Of a stretch of 64,000 bases of DNA, positions 17,529 to 25,017 are shown piece by piece. Under the pieces are notes generated by a model. The model had not been told where the DNA came from. It made no database searches and saw nothing but the letters and a program-made list of their open reading frames with translations. The DNA lies in contig NZ_CAAJGK010000107.1 of the NCBI RefSeq assembly GCF_900996245.1, positions 1 through 64,000 on the forward strand, given 5' to 3'. A program made the position numbers and the translations under genes. Origin of the DNA: Paraburkholderia sp. BCC1886 (GTDB lineage Bacteria; Pseudomonadota; Gammaproteobacteria; Burkholderiales; Burkholderiaceae). Position 1 is the first letter of the stretch; each line of letters begins with the position of its first letter.

Positions 17529-19343
17529 TTAAGCGGCGTGCAGATGAAGCGTACGCGCTTCGAAACGCTGCGCAAGTTCGTCGGAAGGCAACGCCTTGCA
17601 CACGAGCCAGCCCTGAATATGATCGCATCCCATCTCGGTCAGCATCGCGCGTTGATCTTCGGTTTCCACGCCTTCGGCCACCAGTTCCAGATTGAGCGTC
17701 TGGGCCAGACCGACGACCGCGCTAACGATTGCCTGATCGTTCCGGGAGGTTAGCAGATTCTCGATAAAACTCCGGTCGATCTTGAGTTTGGCCAAGGGGA
17801 ATCGTTGCAGGTAAGCGAGACTCGAATAACCGGTGCCGAAATCGTCGACGGCGAAGCGGATGCCGGTGGCCGTCAGTTCTTCAAGCAGAATCTTGGCTTG
17901 GGCCGGCTCGTGCATCAGCAGCGTCTCGGTAATTTCGAAGACGATGCGGCGTGGGTCGATACCGGTCAGCGCGATCGCCTCGCGCACCGAGTCCTTGAAG
18001 CGCGGGTCGCGGAACTGCTGCGGCGACACGTTGATGGCCACGTATTGCAGCGAGATGCCGCGCGCATCCCACTGGATCAGTTGCATGCAGGCGGCCTTCA
18101 TCACCCAGTTGCCGAGGAAGTTGATCAGGCCGATCGATTCCGCCAGTGGAATGAACATGGACGGCGGCACCAGACCGTGCAGCGGATGACACCAGCGGAT
18201 CAGCGCTTCGACGCCGACGACGCCATGCGTGCTGCTGCGCGTGATGGGCTGGAAGTGCAGCGAGAATTCGCCGTTGCGCACGCCGTCGTAAAGGTCGGCT
18301 TCGAGCTTCAGGCGCTCGGCGTCGGCGGGATTGTCGTCCGGCACGTAGAAGGCCAACGTGTTGCCGCCGGCCGCCTTGGCTTGCAGCAAGGCATGGTCGG
18401 CCCAGCGCAGCAAGTGTGTGTCGTGACCGCCGTGGTCGTTGGCGTGACGCACGTCCGGATATAGCGCAATGCCGATGCTCGCTGACAGATGCACCTGCTG
18501 GCCTTTGAATACATACGGCTGCTGGATTACCGGCAACAGGCGGCGCGCGAGGGTTTCGGCGGCCGCGGCGGCATCGGTGCGATTGGCGGCGGGCTTGACC
18601 AGAATCGCGAACTCGTCGCTGGCGATGCGCGCGACCATCTCGTTCGCGCCCGTCACGTTCAGCAGGCGGCGCGCGATGTCGCGCAGCATCTCGTCGCCGG
18701 CGTCGTAGCCGAGCGCGCGATTGACGCGCTGATAGTCGTCGATATCGAGCAGCAACAGCGCGACCGGCGTGCCGTGCGTGTCGGCCTGCTGCTGGGCGTC
18801 GAGCAGCGCGGGCACGAGGGCCGACTGGTTGGGCAGGTTGGTGAGGCGATCCAGATTCAGCGCCTGGTTCAGGCGCTCCTCGTTGGCACGCCAGGCCGAC
18901 ACGTCGAAGCCGGCGATCGCATAGCCTTCGATGCCGTCGTGATGACCGCGCACCACGCGCAGTTCGACGGTGATCGGATAGGTCAGCGACTTGATCAGGC
19001 TCAGCGTTGCTTTCTCGACATTACCCGACAGCGCTGCGCGTTTGAGCAGCGCATCGAGACGCGCCACGTCGGCGGGCGCCACCAGGTCGTGCAGCGTGAT
19101 GGTCTCGAGATACTCGCGGTGATAACCGATGAAGCGCAGGCTGGCTTCGGAGACGTAGATGAAATGCAACTGGTCGTCGACGTGCGCCAGCAGGTCGACC
19201 GCGCCGACTACCTGTTCCAGTTGTGCCGCCCGGTTGGCACCGGGTTGCGGTTTAACGTCCGCGCGCCGGCCGAACGCACGAAGCCGGTCGACGACCGTGC
19301 GCAAGGAGCCCCGGCGGGGCGCGGTGATCCTGTTCGCTTCCAT
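17529..19343 (-). CDS. PAS-GGDEF-EAL protein, probable c-di-GMP phosphodiesterase
   Basis: 604-residue protein: a PAS sensor (about 40-155), a GGDEF domain (about 165-335) and an EAL domain (about 350-595). The EAL domain keeps its catalytic motifs: EAL at 379-381 (GVEALIRW), NVSPQQFRD, FEITETLLM, DDFGTGYSSLAY at 500-511, KIDRSFI and AEGVETEDQ. The GGDEF signature is degenerate, ASDEF at 241-245, so the cyclase half is probably inactive or a GTP sensor. It lies 92 bp upstream of the HDOD-GAF gene on the same strand, and the two may be cotranscribed. No transmembrane segments were seen. Confidence 0.85.
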   Translation of the reverse strand: MEANRITAPRRGSLRTVVDRLRAFGRRADVKPQPGANRAAQLEQVVGAVDLLAHVDDQLHFIYVSEASLRFIGYHREYLETITLHDLVAPADVARLDALLKRAALSGNVEKATLSLIKSLTYPITVELRVVRGHHDGIEGYAIAGFDVSAWRANEERLNQALNLDRLTNLPNQSALVPALLDAQQQADTHGTPVALLLLDIDDYQRVNRALGYDAGDEMLRDIARRLLNVTGANEMVARIASDEFAILVKPAANRTDAAAAAETLARRLLPVIQQPYVFKGQQVHLSASIGIALYPDVRHANDHGGHDTHLLRWADHALLQAKAAGGNTLAFYVPDDNPADAERLKLEADLYDGVRNGEFSLHFQPITRSSTHGVVGVEALIRWCHPLHGLVPPSMFIPLAESIGLINFLGNWVMKAACMQLIQWDARGISLQYVAINVSPQQFRDPRFKDSVREAIALTGIDPRRIVFEITETLLMHEPAQAKILLEELTATGIRFAVDDFGTGYSSLAYLQRFPLAKLKIDRSFIENLLTSRNDQAIVSAVVGLAQTLNLELVAEGVETEDQRAMLTEMGCDHIQGWLVCKALPSDELAQRFEARTLHLHAA

Positions 19344-19626
19344 GTTTGTCGCTGGGACCTGTGTTCGTCTGCAGGCGGGGCAGTTCGCTCGGCCGCCCGG
19401 GCGGACGGCCCGGAAGTACCAGGCCGCTCCATCAGAACGAGATAACGACCTTCATACGAAAATCTTTAGCCGGATCGGTAAAAAACATCCGGTAAGGAAG
19501 CCGCTCGCGAAGCCGGTCGATTCGGCTAAAGTGAAACGCTTCGACGTCCGTTAATACGAGTAAATCAGCTGTGGATTGCCAGCAATGCGCACCGCATAAT
19601 GTTCCCCTTACTCGCACCGATGATCC

Positions 19627-20964
19627 ATGTCTGAACGTCACACTGACAGAGCCGCTTGCCGGCGCATCGAGGTGCCAGATTTATCCGCTGAAGCCGCTGA
19701 ACGGAATGCGGCTGCGCAGTTTGTCTACCTCGGGCGCCAGCCGATTCTCGATCGCGAAGGCGCGCTCAATGCTTACGAATTGTTGTTCAGGGCCGGCGCG
19801 CATAACTACGCCGAAGTCACCGACGACGCTCAGGCCACTGCGCAGGTGGTGGCTCGCGCGATTGGCGGGATCGGCGTGCCGGCGGTGCTGGGTCCGCATC
19901 GCGGCTTCGTGAATATCGACCGGGCGCTGTTGTTCAACGACATCGTTCATCTGATGCCGCCCGAGCGCTTCGTGCTGGAGATACTCGAGACCGTGCAGTT
20001 CGACGCGCTGCTGGCGCGGCGTTTGTGCGAGTTGCGCCGCGCGGGCTTTCAGGTTGCGCTCGACGATGTGTGCGAGCTCTCGGACGAGTTGATCGCAGTG
20101 CTGCCGCATGCCGACATCGTCAAGATCGATTTCCTGCAGACCGATCGCGCGAATCTTCCGGCGCTGGCGGCGGCCGTGCATGCGCATGGCAAGACGCTGC
20201 TTGCCGAGAAGGTGGAGACTCGCGAAGACTTCGCGCTCGCGCGCGAGCTTGGCTTCGATCTGTTTCAGGGCTATTTCTTCGCGCGGCCGCAAGTGCTGGC
20301 TGCACCGCGCAACCGCTCGCCGCGTCCGGGTTTGCTGCGGCTGCTCGCACTGTTGTCGCGCGATGCCGGCATCGTCGAACTGGAGGCCGAGCTCAAGCTG
20401 AATCCGAGTGTGGTCGTGCAGTTGTTGCGGCTCGTCAACTCGGGGGCATTCGGATTGGGGCGCAATATCGCGTCGTTGCGCGAGGCGATCATTGCTACGG
20501 GCACGCGGCAGATTTCGCGCTGGGCGCAACTGCTGCTGTATGCCGATGGCGGCGATCTGCCGTGGCGTGCCGACCCGCTGGTGCAACTCGCCGGTACCCG
20601 CTCGCGGTTCATGGAGCTGGCGGCGGCCTGGTTGCGTCCCGCCGACGGCGCATTCGCCGATGCGGCGTTCATGACGGGCATCTTTTCGCTGGTGCACGTG
20701 GTGTTCGGCAGCACGCCGGATACCGTGCTCGAAAAGCTGGGCCTCGCGCCGCAGATTCGCGAAGCGATCGTGTCGCGGACCGGTGCGCTTGGTATGTTGC
20801 TGCGGCTTGCCGAGGTGGCCGGCGAGGGCGCCGATGCCGCGGCGATCGCTCGGGGACCCGAGGCGCCGTCCGGCTTCGCCACGCTGACGCCGGAGGTGCT
20901 GGCCGAGTTGAACCTGTCGGCGGCGGCCTGGTTCGGTGCGCATATCGCGGAGGCGGTGGTCTGA
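19627..20964 (+). CDS. EAL-HDOD (YuxH-type) signalling protein
   Basis: 445-residue protein with an N-terminal EAL-like domain (about 30-225: VYLGRQPILDREGALNAYEL, DDVCELSDELIAVLPHADIV, LLAEKVETREDF, LFQGYFFARPQVL) and a C-terminal HDOD domain (about 230-420: LLALLSRDAGIVELEAELKL, RLVNSGAFGLGRNIASLREA). The EAL motif reads YELLFR, and several metal ligands of active phosphodiesterases are not apparent. It is probably a c-di-GMP-binding or scaffold protein rather than an enzyme. It is divergent from the GGDEF-EAL gene across a 283-bp gap. Confidence 0.8.
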   Translation: MSERHTDRAACRRIEVPDLSAEAAERNAAAQFVYLGRQPILDREGALNAYELLFRAGAHNYAEVTDDAQATAQVVARAIGGIGVPAVLGPHRGFVNIDRALLFNDIVHLMPPERFVLEILETVQFDALLARRLCELRRAGFQVALDDVCELSDELIAVLPHADIVKIDFLQTDRANLPALAAAVHAHGKTLLAEKVETREDFALARELGFDLFQGYFFARPQVLAAPRNRSPRPGLLRLLALLSRDAGIVELEAELKLNPSVVVQLLRLVNSGAFGLGRNIASLREAIIATGTRQISRWAQLLLYADGGDLPWRADPLVQLAGTRSRFMELAAAWLRPADGAFADAAFMTGIFSLVHVVFGSTPDTVLEKLGLAPQIREAIVSRTGALGMLLRLAEVAGEGADAAAIARGPEAPSGFATLTPEVLAELNLSAAAWFGAHIAEAVV

Positions 20965-21127
20965 TCGGCGGGCGCTGGTCTGACAGGCGGACGCTGGCGG
21001 CGGGTTGATGCGCGGGCGGCCGGTACGTGGTCCAATAGCGCACGGAAGCGGCGGGCGCCGGGTAGGGCGCCGCGGTCTTCCGGTTGGATCGATCGTGCGC
21101 GAGCACTCACGCCTGGAGACATTGCCG

Positions 21128-21691
21128 ATGAAAAAGAGAACGCTCATTCCGGTGGCGCTGGCCGCTGCCGTGTCGCTGGGGGCTGCCCTGTATTCGCTGA
21201 CGGCCTCGGCGACCCTCAAGCCGGGCGATCCGGCGCCGACCTTTACCACGCAGGCGTCGCTGGGCGGCAAGACCTACACCTATTCGTTAGCCGATGAGTT
21301 GAAGAAAGGGCCGGTGGTGCTGTATTTCTATCCGGCTGCGTTCACGACCGGTTGCACGATCGAAGCGCACGAGTTCGCGGATGCCGTCGACGAGTACAAG
21401 AAATATGGCGCGACGGTGATAGGTGTGTCGCATGACAACATCGATACGTTGACGAAGTTCTCGGTGAGCGAGTGCCGCAGCAAGTTTCCGGTCGCGGCCG
21501 ATGCGGAGTCGAAGGTGATTGGCGCTTACGATGCGGGCTTGCCGATGCATGCCTCGATGGCGAATCGCGTGTCTTATGTGATTGCGCCGGACGGCAAGAT
21601 TATTTACGAGTACACGAGTTTGTCGCCCGAGAAGCATGTCGAGAATACGTTGAAGGCCGTGAAGGATTGGGCGCAGGCGCATAAGCAATAG
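21128..21691 (+). CDS. Exported peroxiredoxin (BCP/PrxQ-like)
   Basis: 187-residue thiol peroxidase with an N-terminal signal (KKR, then a hydrophobic stretch to about residue 28, AxA-like site). The AhpC/TSA fold shows KPGDPAPTFTTQASLGGKTY and FYPAAFTTGCTIEAHEF with the peroxidatic Cys76. A second cysteine at 116 (VSECRSKF) may resolve it. It differs from cytosolic BCP in being exported. An ATTGCCG spacer precedes the ATG, with CTGGAG at 21114-21119 as ribosome site. It stands alone. Third positions become increasingly G/T-rich toward the 3' end, which approaches the repeat block downstream. Confidence 0.85.
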   Translation: MKKRTLIPVALAAAVSLGAALYSLTASATLKPGDPAPTFTTQASLGGKTYTYSLADELKKGPVVLYFYPAAFTTGCTIEAHEFADAVDEYKKYGATVIGVSHDNIDTLTKFSVSECRSKFPVAADAESKVIGAYDAGLPMHASMANRVSYVIAPDGKIIYEYTSLSPEKHVENTLKAVKDWAQAHKQ

Positions 21692-21807
21692 CGGTGGCTG
21701 GTTTGGTTGGTGTTTGATTGTGCGCTGCGGATTTCGCAACAGGTTTTTGCGGATTGTTTGGGCATTGCGCGTGCTAGCCTCGGGTTTTTTATCCCCGTGA
21801 GATTGCG

Positions 21808-22272
21808 ATGCCGATTCTGGTTGTGTTGATTGCGCTGGTTGCGCTGGGTTATGGCGCGGTGCGCGGGTTCGAAGCGCTGCGGGCCGGGTTTGGGATGGGC
21901 GTGGCTGTTGGGGTGGCGGTGGTGGTGGTTGCGTTGATCGTGTTGGCTGTCGTGGTGTGGTGGCGGCGTCGCCAGGCCGTGGCGCCCAATATTCACGATG
22001 GGGATTGGACGCATCAGGTCAGCGGGAGTTGGGGGTCGGTGAGGATGGCCGCCGGCAAGCGGCTGTGTGAGATTCGCCTGGGCGGCGAGTTTGGGGCTTA
22101 TATCTTTGCCGATCTTCTGGGGGCTGAAGTTCGGGAGGTGGGGGCTGCGTGGCAGCTCGTCGTACAGGTTAAGGACGCTAGGCGCGTCGAGTGGGTGCTG
22201 CCTTTGCAAGGCAAGCGGCTGGCTGCTCAGTGGAAAAGGATTTTTTTGTTGGCTGTTGGGCAGAGGCTTTGA
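21808..22272 (+). CDS. Small membrane protein of unknown function
   Basis: 154-residue protein that I do not recognise. It has two N-terminal hydrophobic segments (about residues 1-15 and 28-50, the latter AVGVAVVVVALIVLAVVVWW), then a soluble part of about 100 residues with HDGDWTHQVSGSWGSVRMAA. A ribosome-site-like GTGAGATTGCG precedes the ATG. The coding strand is extremely G/T-rich: 21901-21960 contains 32 G, 21 T, 6 C and 1 A. The frame stays open and has membrane-protein character, so it is probably real. It ends just before the inverted repeat pair. Confidence 0.55.
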   Translation: MPILVVLIALVALGYGAVRGFEALRAGFGMGVAVGVAVVVVALIVLAVVVWWRRRQAVAPNIHDGDWTHQVSGSWGSVRMAAGKRLCEIRLGGEFGAYIFADLLGAEVREVGAAWQLVVQVKDARRVEWVLPLQGKRLAAQWKRIFLLAVGQRL

Positions 22273-22280
22273 TGGGCTTG

Positions 22281-22334
22281 TTTCGTTGCACTGGGCCTTT
22301 TCGTTGCACTGGGCCTTTTCGTTGCACTGGCTTT
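22281..22334 (+). repeat. 18-bp tandem units at the left edge of the inverted repeat pair
   Basis: Three consecutive units of TTTCGTTGCACTGGGCCT, the third slightly degenerate. The complementary motif CAGTGCAACG occurs three times at 22861-22905 at the other edge, so the tandem units belong to the two arms of the same large inverted structure. Confidence 0.85.
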
Positions 22335-22335
22335 T

Positions 22336-22512
22336 TGGCCTTTCCTTGCTTTGTTAGTGGTCTATTAGCGTTCCCCCTGTGCGGGGGGGCACCTACTTTT
22401 CTTTGCCGCCGCAAAGAAAAGTAGGCAAAAGAAAGCGGCTCACACCGCTAATTCTTAAGTGGGAACCCCAGCATTTCATTGGTAGTGGTGCATCTGGAAT
22501 CCGGTCCCTCGC
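22336..22512 (-). repeat. Dispersed hairpin repeat, copy 2 (inverted)
   Basis: Reverse-complement copy of the element at the window start. The perfect 15-bp-stem hairpin is at 22392-22425, flanked by the C-rich/G-rich tract and the GGTCTATTAGCG block; the distal part contains TAGTGGTGCATCTGGAATCC. With copy 3 it forms an inverted pair separated by about 165 bp of unrelated sequence (22513-22676) in which I see no gene. Confidence 0.88.
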
Positions 22513-22676
22513 GCATTACGCGGTAGTGACAAAGCACTCATCAGCTCCCACTCCGCACTGCGTGCGTCGCGGATGGGTACACCACGGAAGGCGAAAAACC
22601 GAGGGGGGGTAGAACGACGCGGGGGCGCGCGAAGCGCCGCCGGAAGAATGACTGCCTTGTCACCTAGGCGAAGTGT

Positions 22677-22905
22677 GCGAGAGCACGGATTCCAGATGCA
22701 CCACTAACAGGGAAATGCTACGGGTCCCACTTATAAGCTAGCGGTGTGAGCCGCTTTCTTTTGCCTACTTTTCTTTGCGGCGGCAAAGAAAAGTAGGTGC
22801 CCCCCCGCACAGGGGGAACGCTAATAGACCACTAAGACAACAAGGAAAGGCCAAAAAAGCCAGTGCAACGAAAAAGCCAGTGCAACGAAAACGCCCAGTG
22901 CAACG
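22677..22905 (+). repeat. Dispersed hairpin repeat, copy 3, with CAGTGCAACG tandem units
   Basis: Direct copy of the element at the window start. The hairpin lies at 22764-22797, followed by the same C-tract and ACGCTAATAGACCACTAAG block. Three CAGTGCAACG units at 22861, 22878 and 22896 mirror those left of copy 2. It ends 10 bp before the 3' end of crcB. An open frame starting inside it encodes only the repeat peptide plus antisense of crcB and amtB and is not a gene. Confidence 0.88.
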
Positions 22906-22914
22906 CCCCCTCCT

Positions 22915-23295
22915 TTATCTAGAAAAAACCCCCACAGTCCAAATCCCCAAAACCGTCATCGCAAGCGATGCCCCCACATGCACGATGATCTCCCCGGCGG
23001 CCCACCCCAGCCGCCCATCCTGCAACCTCTGCACGACCTCGGCGGAAAACGTCGAGAACGTCGACAACCCTCCCATCAACCCGGTAATCACAAACAACCG
23101 CCACTCCGGCGCGAGCTGCGGCGCGCGCGCAAACCCCGCGACCGCCACGCCGATCACATACCCCGCGATGACATTCGCGGCCAGCGTCCCCAGCGGCAAA
23201 CCTGAAAACAACCCGTTGAGCCGGATCCCAAGAAACCAGCGAAACAGCGAGCCGAGCGCGCCGCCAATAGCGACCGCGAGAATGGACCAGTACAT
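22915..23295 (-). CDS. crcB: Fluoride channel CrcB/Fluc
   Basis: 126-residue integral membrane protein with four hydrophobic segments, the dimeric channel that exports fluoride. Signature motifs are AIGGALGSLFRWFLG near the N terminus, GTLAANVIAGYVIG with the conserved Asn41, and TGLMGGLSTFSTFSAEV at residues 71-87. Length is typical. I chose the ATG at 23295; the ribosome site is weak. I looked for a fluoride riboswitch in 23296-23470 and saw no convincing match. The 3' half nearest the repeat is strongly A/C-biased on the plus strand. Confidence 0.9.
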   Translation of the reverse strand: MYWSILAVAIGGALGSLFRWFLGIRLNGLFSGLPLGTLAANVIAGYVIGVAVAGFARAPQLAPEWRLFVITGLMGGLSTFSTFSAEVVQRLQDGRLGWAAGEIIVHVGASLAMTVLGIWTVGVFSR

Positions 23296-23471
23296 AAAAC
23301 CCGCAAACAGTGCGTCACAAGAACCGGGCCGTCGAACACAGCAACGCTGCACTTCATCACCCGGGAAATGGCCGGCATCTCGTAACGGACGATGCCAATT
23401 CAGCGCGAAAGTCTATCACCGGTCCCAGCGAAAAAAACCGCTCCCAACTCAAGGGAATGCGCCGCATGCGA

Positions 23472-24674
23472 TCACCCCACGCTCTCCCGCTCCGGCGTCG
23501 CCGAGATCCGGTGAATCGACAGATCGGCGCCGTTGTACTCGTCCTCCTGATCCAGCCGCAAACCCACGGTCAGGCGAATCGCACCGTACACGAGCGTCCC
23601 GCCCAGCGTCGCCACGACAATGCCACCCAGCGTGCCCACCAGTTGCGCGCCGAACGACACGCCTCCCATCCCGCCCAACGCCGGTAGCCCGAAGATGCCC
23701 GCCGCCAGTCCGCCCCATGCACCGCACAAGCCATGCAGCGGCCACACGCCGAGCACGTCGTCGATCCGCCAGCGGTTCTGCACGCACGTGAACATCGAAA
23801 CGAACAGCACGCCCGCGATCCCGCCAGTGATCAACGCGCCGAGCGGATGCATCACGTCCGAACCCGCACAGACCGCCACCAGTCCGGCCAGCGGCCCGTT
23901 ATAGGTGAAGCCGGGGTCGTTGCGGCCGGCGAACCAGGCCGTCAGCGTGCCGCCCACCATCGCCATCAACGAGTTGACCGCGACGAGGCCGCTGATCTTG
24001 TCGATGGTCTGCGCGCTCATCACGTTAAAGCCGAACCAGCCGACCGCCAGCACCCACGCGCCCAACGCCAGAAACGGAATATTCGAAGGCGGATGCGCGG
24101 CAATCCCGCCGTCGCGATGGTAGCGGCCATGCCGCGCGCCCAACAGCAACACCGCCGGCAACGCCACCCAGCCGCCGAACGCATGCACCACCACCGAGCC
24201 GGCAAAATCGTGGAATGGCACACCGAACACCTGAGTCAGCCAGCTCTGGATGCCAAACCGGTCGTTCCACGCCATCCCTTCGAAAAACGGATAGACGAAG
24301 CCGACCAGCACGAAGGTCGCGAACAACTGCGGGTTGAACCTGGAGCGCTCGGCAATCCCGCCCGACACGATCGCCGGAATGGCCGCGGCAAACGTCAGCA
24401 GGAAGAAAAACCGCACCAGCGCAAAACCGTTGTGCTCGGCCAGCACGCGCGCGCTGCCGAAAAACTGCACGCCATAAGCGATCGTGTAGCCAATGAAGAA
24501 ATACGCAATGGTCGATACCGAGAAATCCACCAGAATCTTCACCAGCGCATTCACCTGATTCTTCTTGCGAACCGTACCGAGTTCGAGAAACGCGAATCCA
24601 GCATGCATCGCCAGAACCATCGCGGCACCCAGTAAAAGAAAGAGGGTGTCGGTGCCACTTTTCAAGCTTTCCAT
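23472..24674 (-). CDS. amtB: Ammonium transporter AmtB
   Basis: 400-residue ammonium channel with about eleven hydrophobic segments. The gate and pore residues are visible: D156 and H164 in HDFAGSVVVHAFGGW, and H314 in VWPLHGLCGAWGG, forming the twin-histidine pore. The signature FGFNVMSAQTIDKISGLVAV is present. There is no cleavable signal peptide, and the short C-terminal tail ends about 20 residues after LRLDQEDEYNGADLS. A sigma-54-type promoter lies just upstream. No glnK gene is adjacent, although glnK-amtB pairs are usual. Confidence 0.94.
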   Translation of the reverse strand: MESLKSGTDTLFLLLGAAMVLAMHAGFAFLELGTVRKKNQVNALVKILVDFSVSTIAYFFIGYTIAYGVQFFGSARVLAEHNGFALVRFFFLLTFAAAIPAIVSGGIAERSRFNPQLFATFVLVGFVYPFFEGMAWNDRFGIQSWLTQVFGVPFHDFAGSVVVHAFGGWVALPAVLLLGARHGRYHRDGGIAAHPPSNIPFLALGAWVLAVGWFGFNVMSAQTIDKISGLVAVNSLMAMVGGTLTAWFAGRNDPGFTYNGPLAGLVAVCAGSDVMHPLGALITGGIAGVLFVSMFTCVQNRWRIDDVLGVWPLHGLCGAWGGLAAGIFGLPALGGMGGVSFGAQLVGTLGGIVVATLGGTLVYGAIRLTVGLRLDQEDEYNGADLSIHRISATPERESVG

Positions 24675-24712
24675 CGGGTTGTCCCGCTCATGCCAAAAAA
24701 GCGGGCATTGAA

Positions 24713-24729
24713 TGCAAGAAGCGGGCCAA
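24713..24729 (-). promoter_or_regulatory. Sigma-54 promoter for amtB
   Basis: On the minus strand this reads TTGGCCCGCTTCTTGCA, matching the -24/-12 consensus TTGGCACG-N4-TTGC at all fixed positions but one. It sits 39 bp upstream of the amtB start, with space for a roughly 25-base leader. RpoN/NtrC control of ammonium transport is well established. No clear NtrC palindrome was found, although TGCAC-like half sites occur at 24749-24835. Confidence 0.75.
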
Positions 24730-25017
24730 AACTGTGCTCAATCGTTGAATTGAGGTGCAAAACCGCACCAGGATGGGATTCTTAAAAATGGCCCATGTTT
24801 CAGGAGATTTTGCCTTGCACTTCCATCGACTCTAAACGCACAAATTAAGTGCATTGGTTCACCGCGCAATAAAGCCGTGTTCCAAACATGGGCGAATTAT
24901 TCGATTTGCTTTACGTTTCAATCGCGCAACCGACCCCGCTTTGTTTTCCGCCACAATCGCCGACATAATGTGCGCTCCCCGCGCATGACCTGCCGGCCAC
25001 CCCTCCGATGCGCACGC
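24730..25017. other. Intergenic region between amtB and the sensor kinase
   Basis: Relatively AT-rich for this genome. It contains GGTGC-N6-GCACC at 24752-24767 and an AGTGCA motif near 24849, which could be enhancer sites for amtB or part of the divergent kinase promoter. No coding sequence is evident. Confidence 0.4.

Noticed and set aside
21128..22905. Diversity-generating retroelement (adenine-directed mutagenesis) as cause of the skew
   Set aside because: No reverse transcriptase, template/variable repeat pair or target gene is visible, and the change appears to be G to A on one strand, not A to N.
23296..23471. Fluoride riboswitch before crcB
   Set aside because: No match to the conserved core by eye on the minus strand.
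22775..23791. 338-codon plus-strand open frame
   Set aside because: Begins in the repeat and then runs antisense to crcB and amtB.
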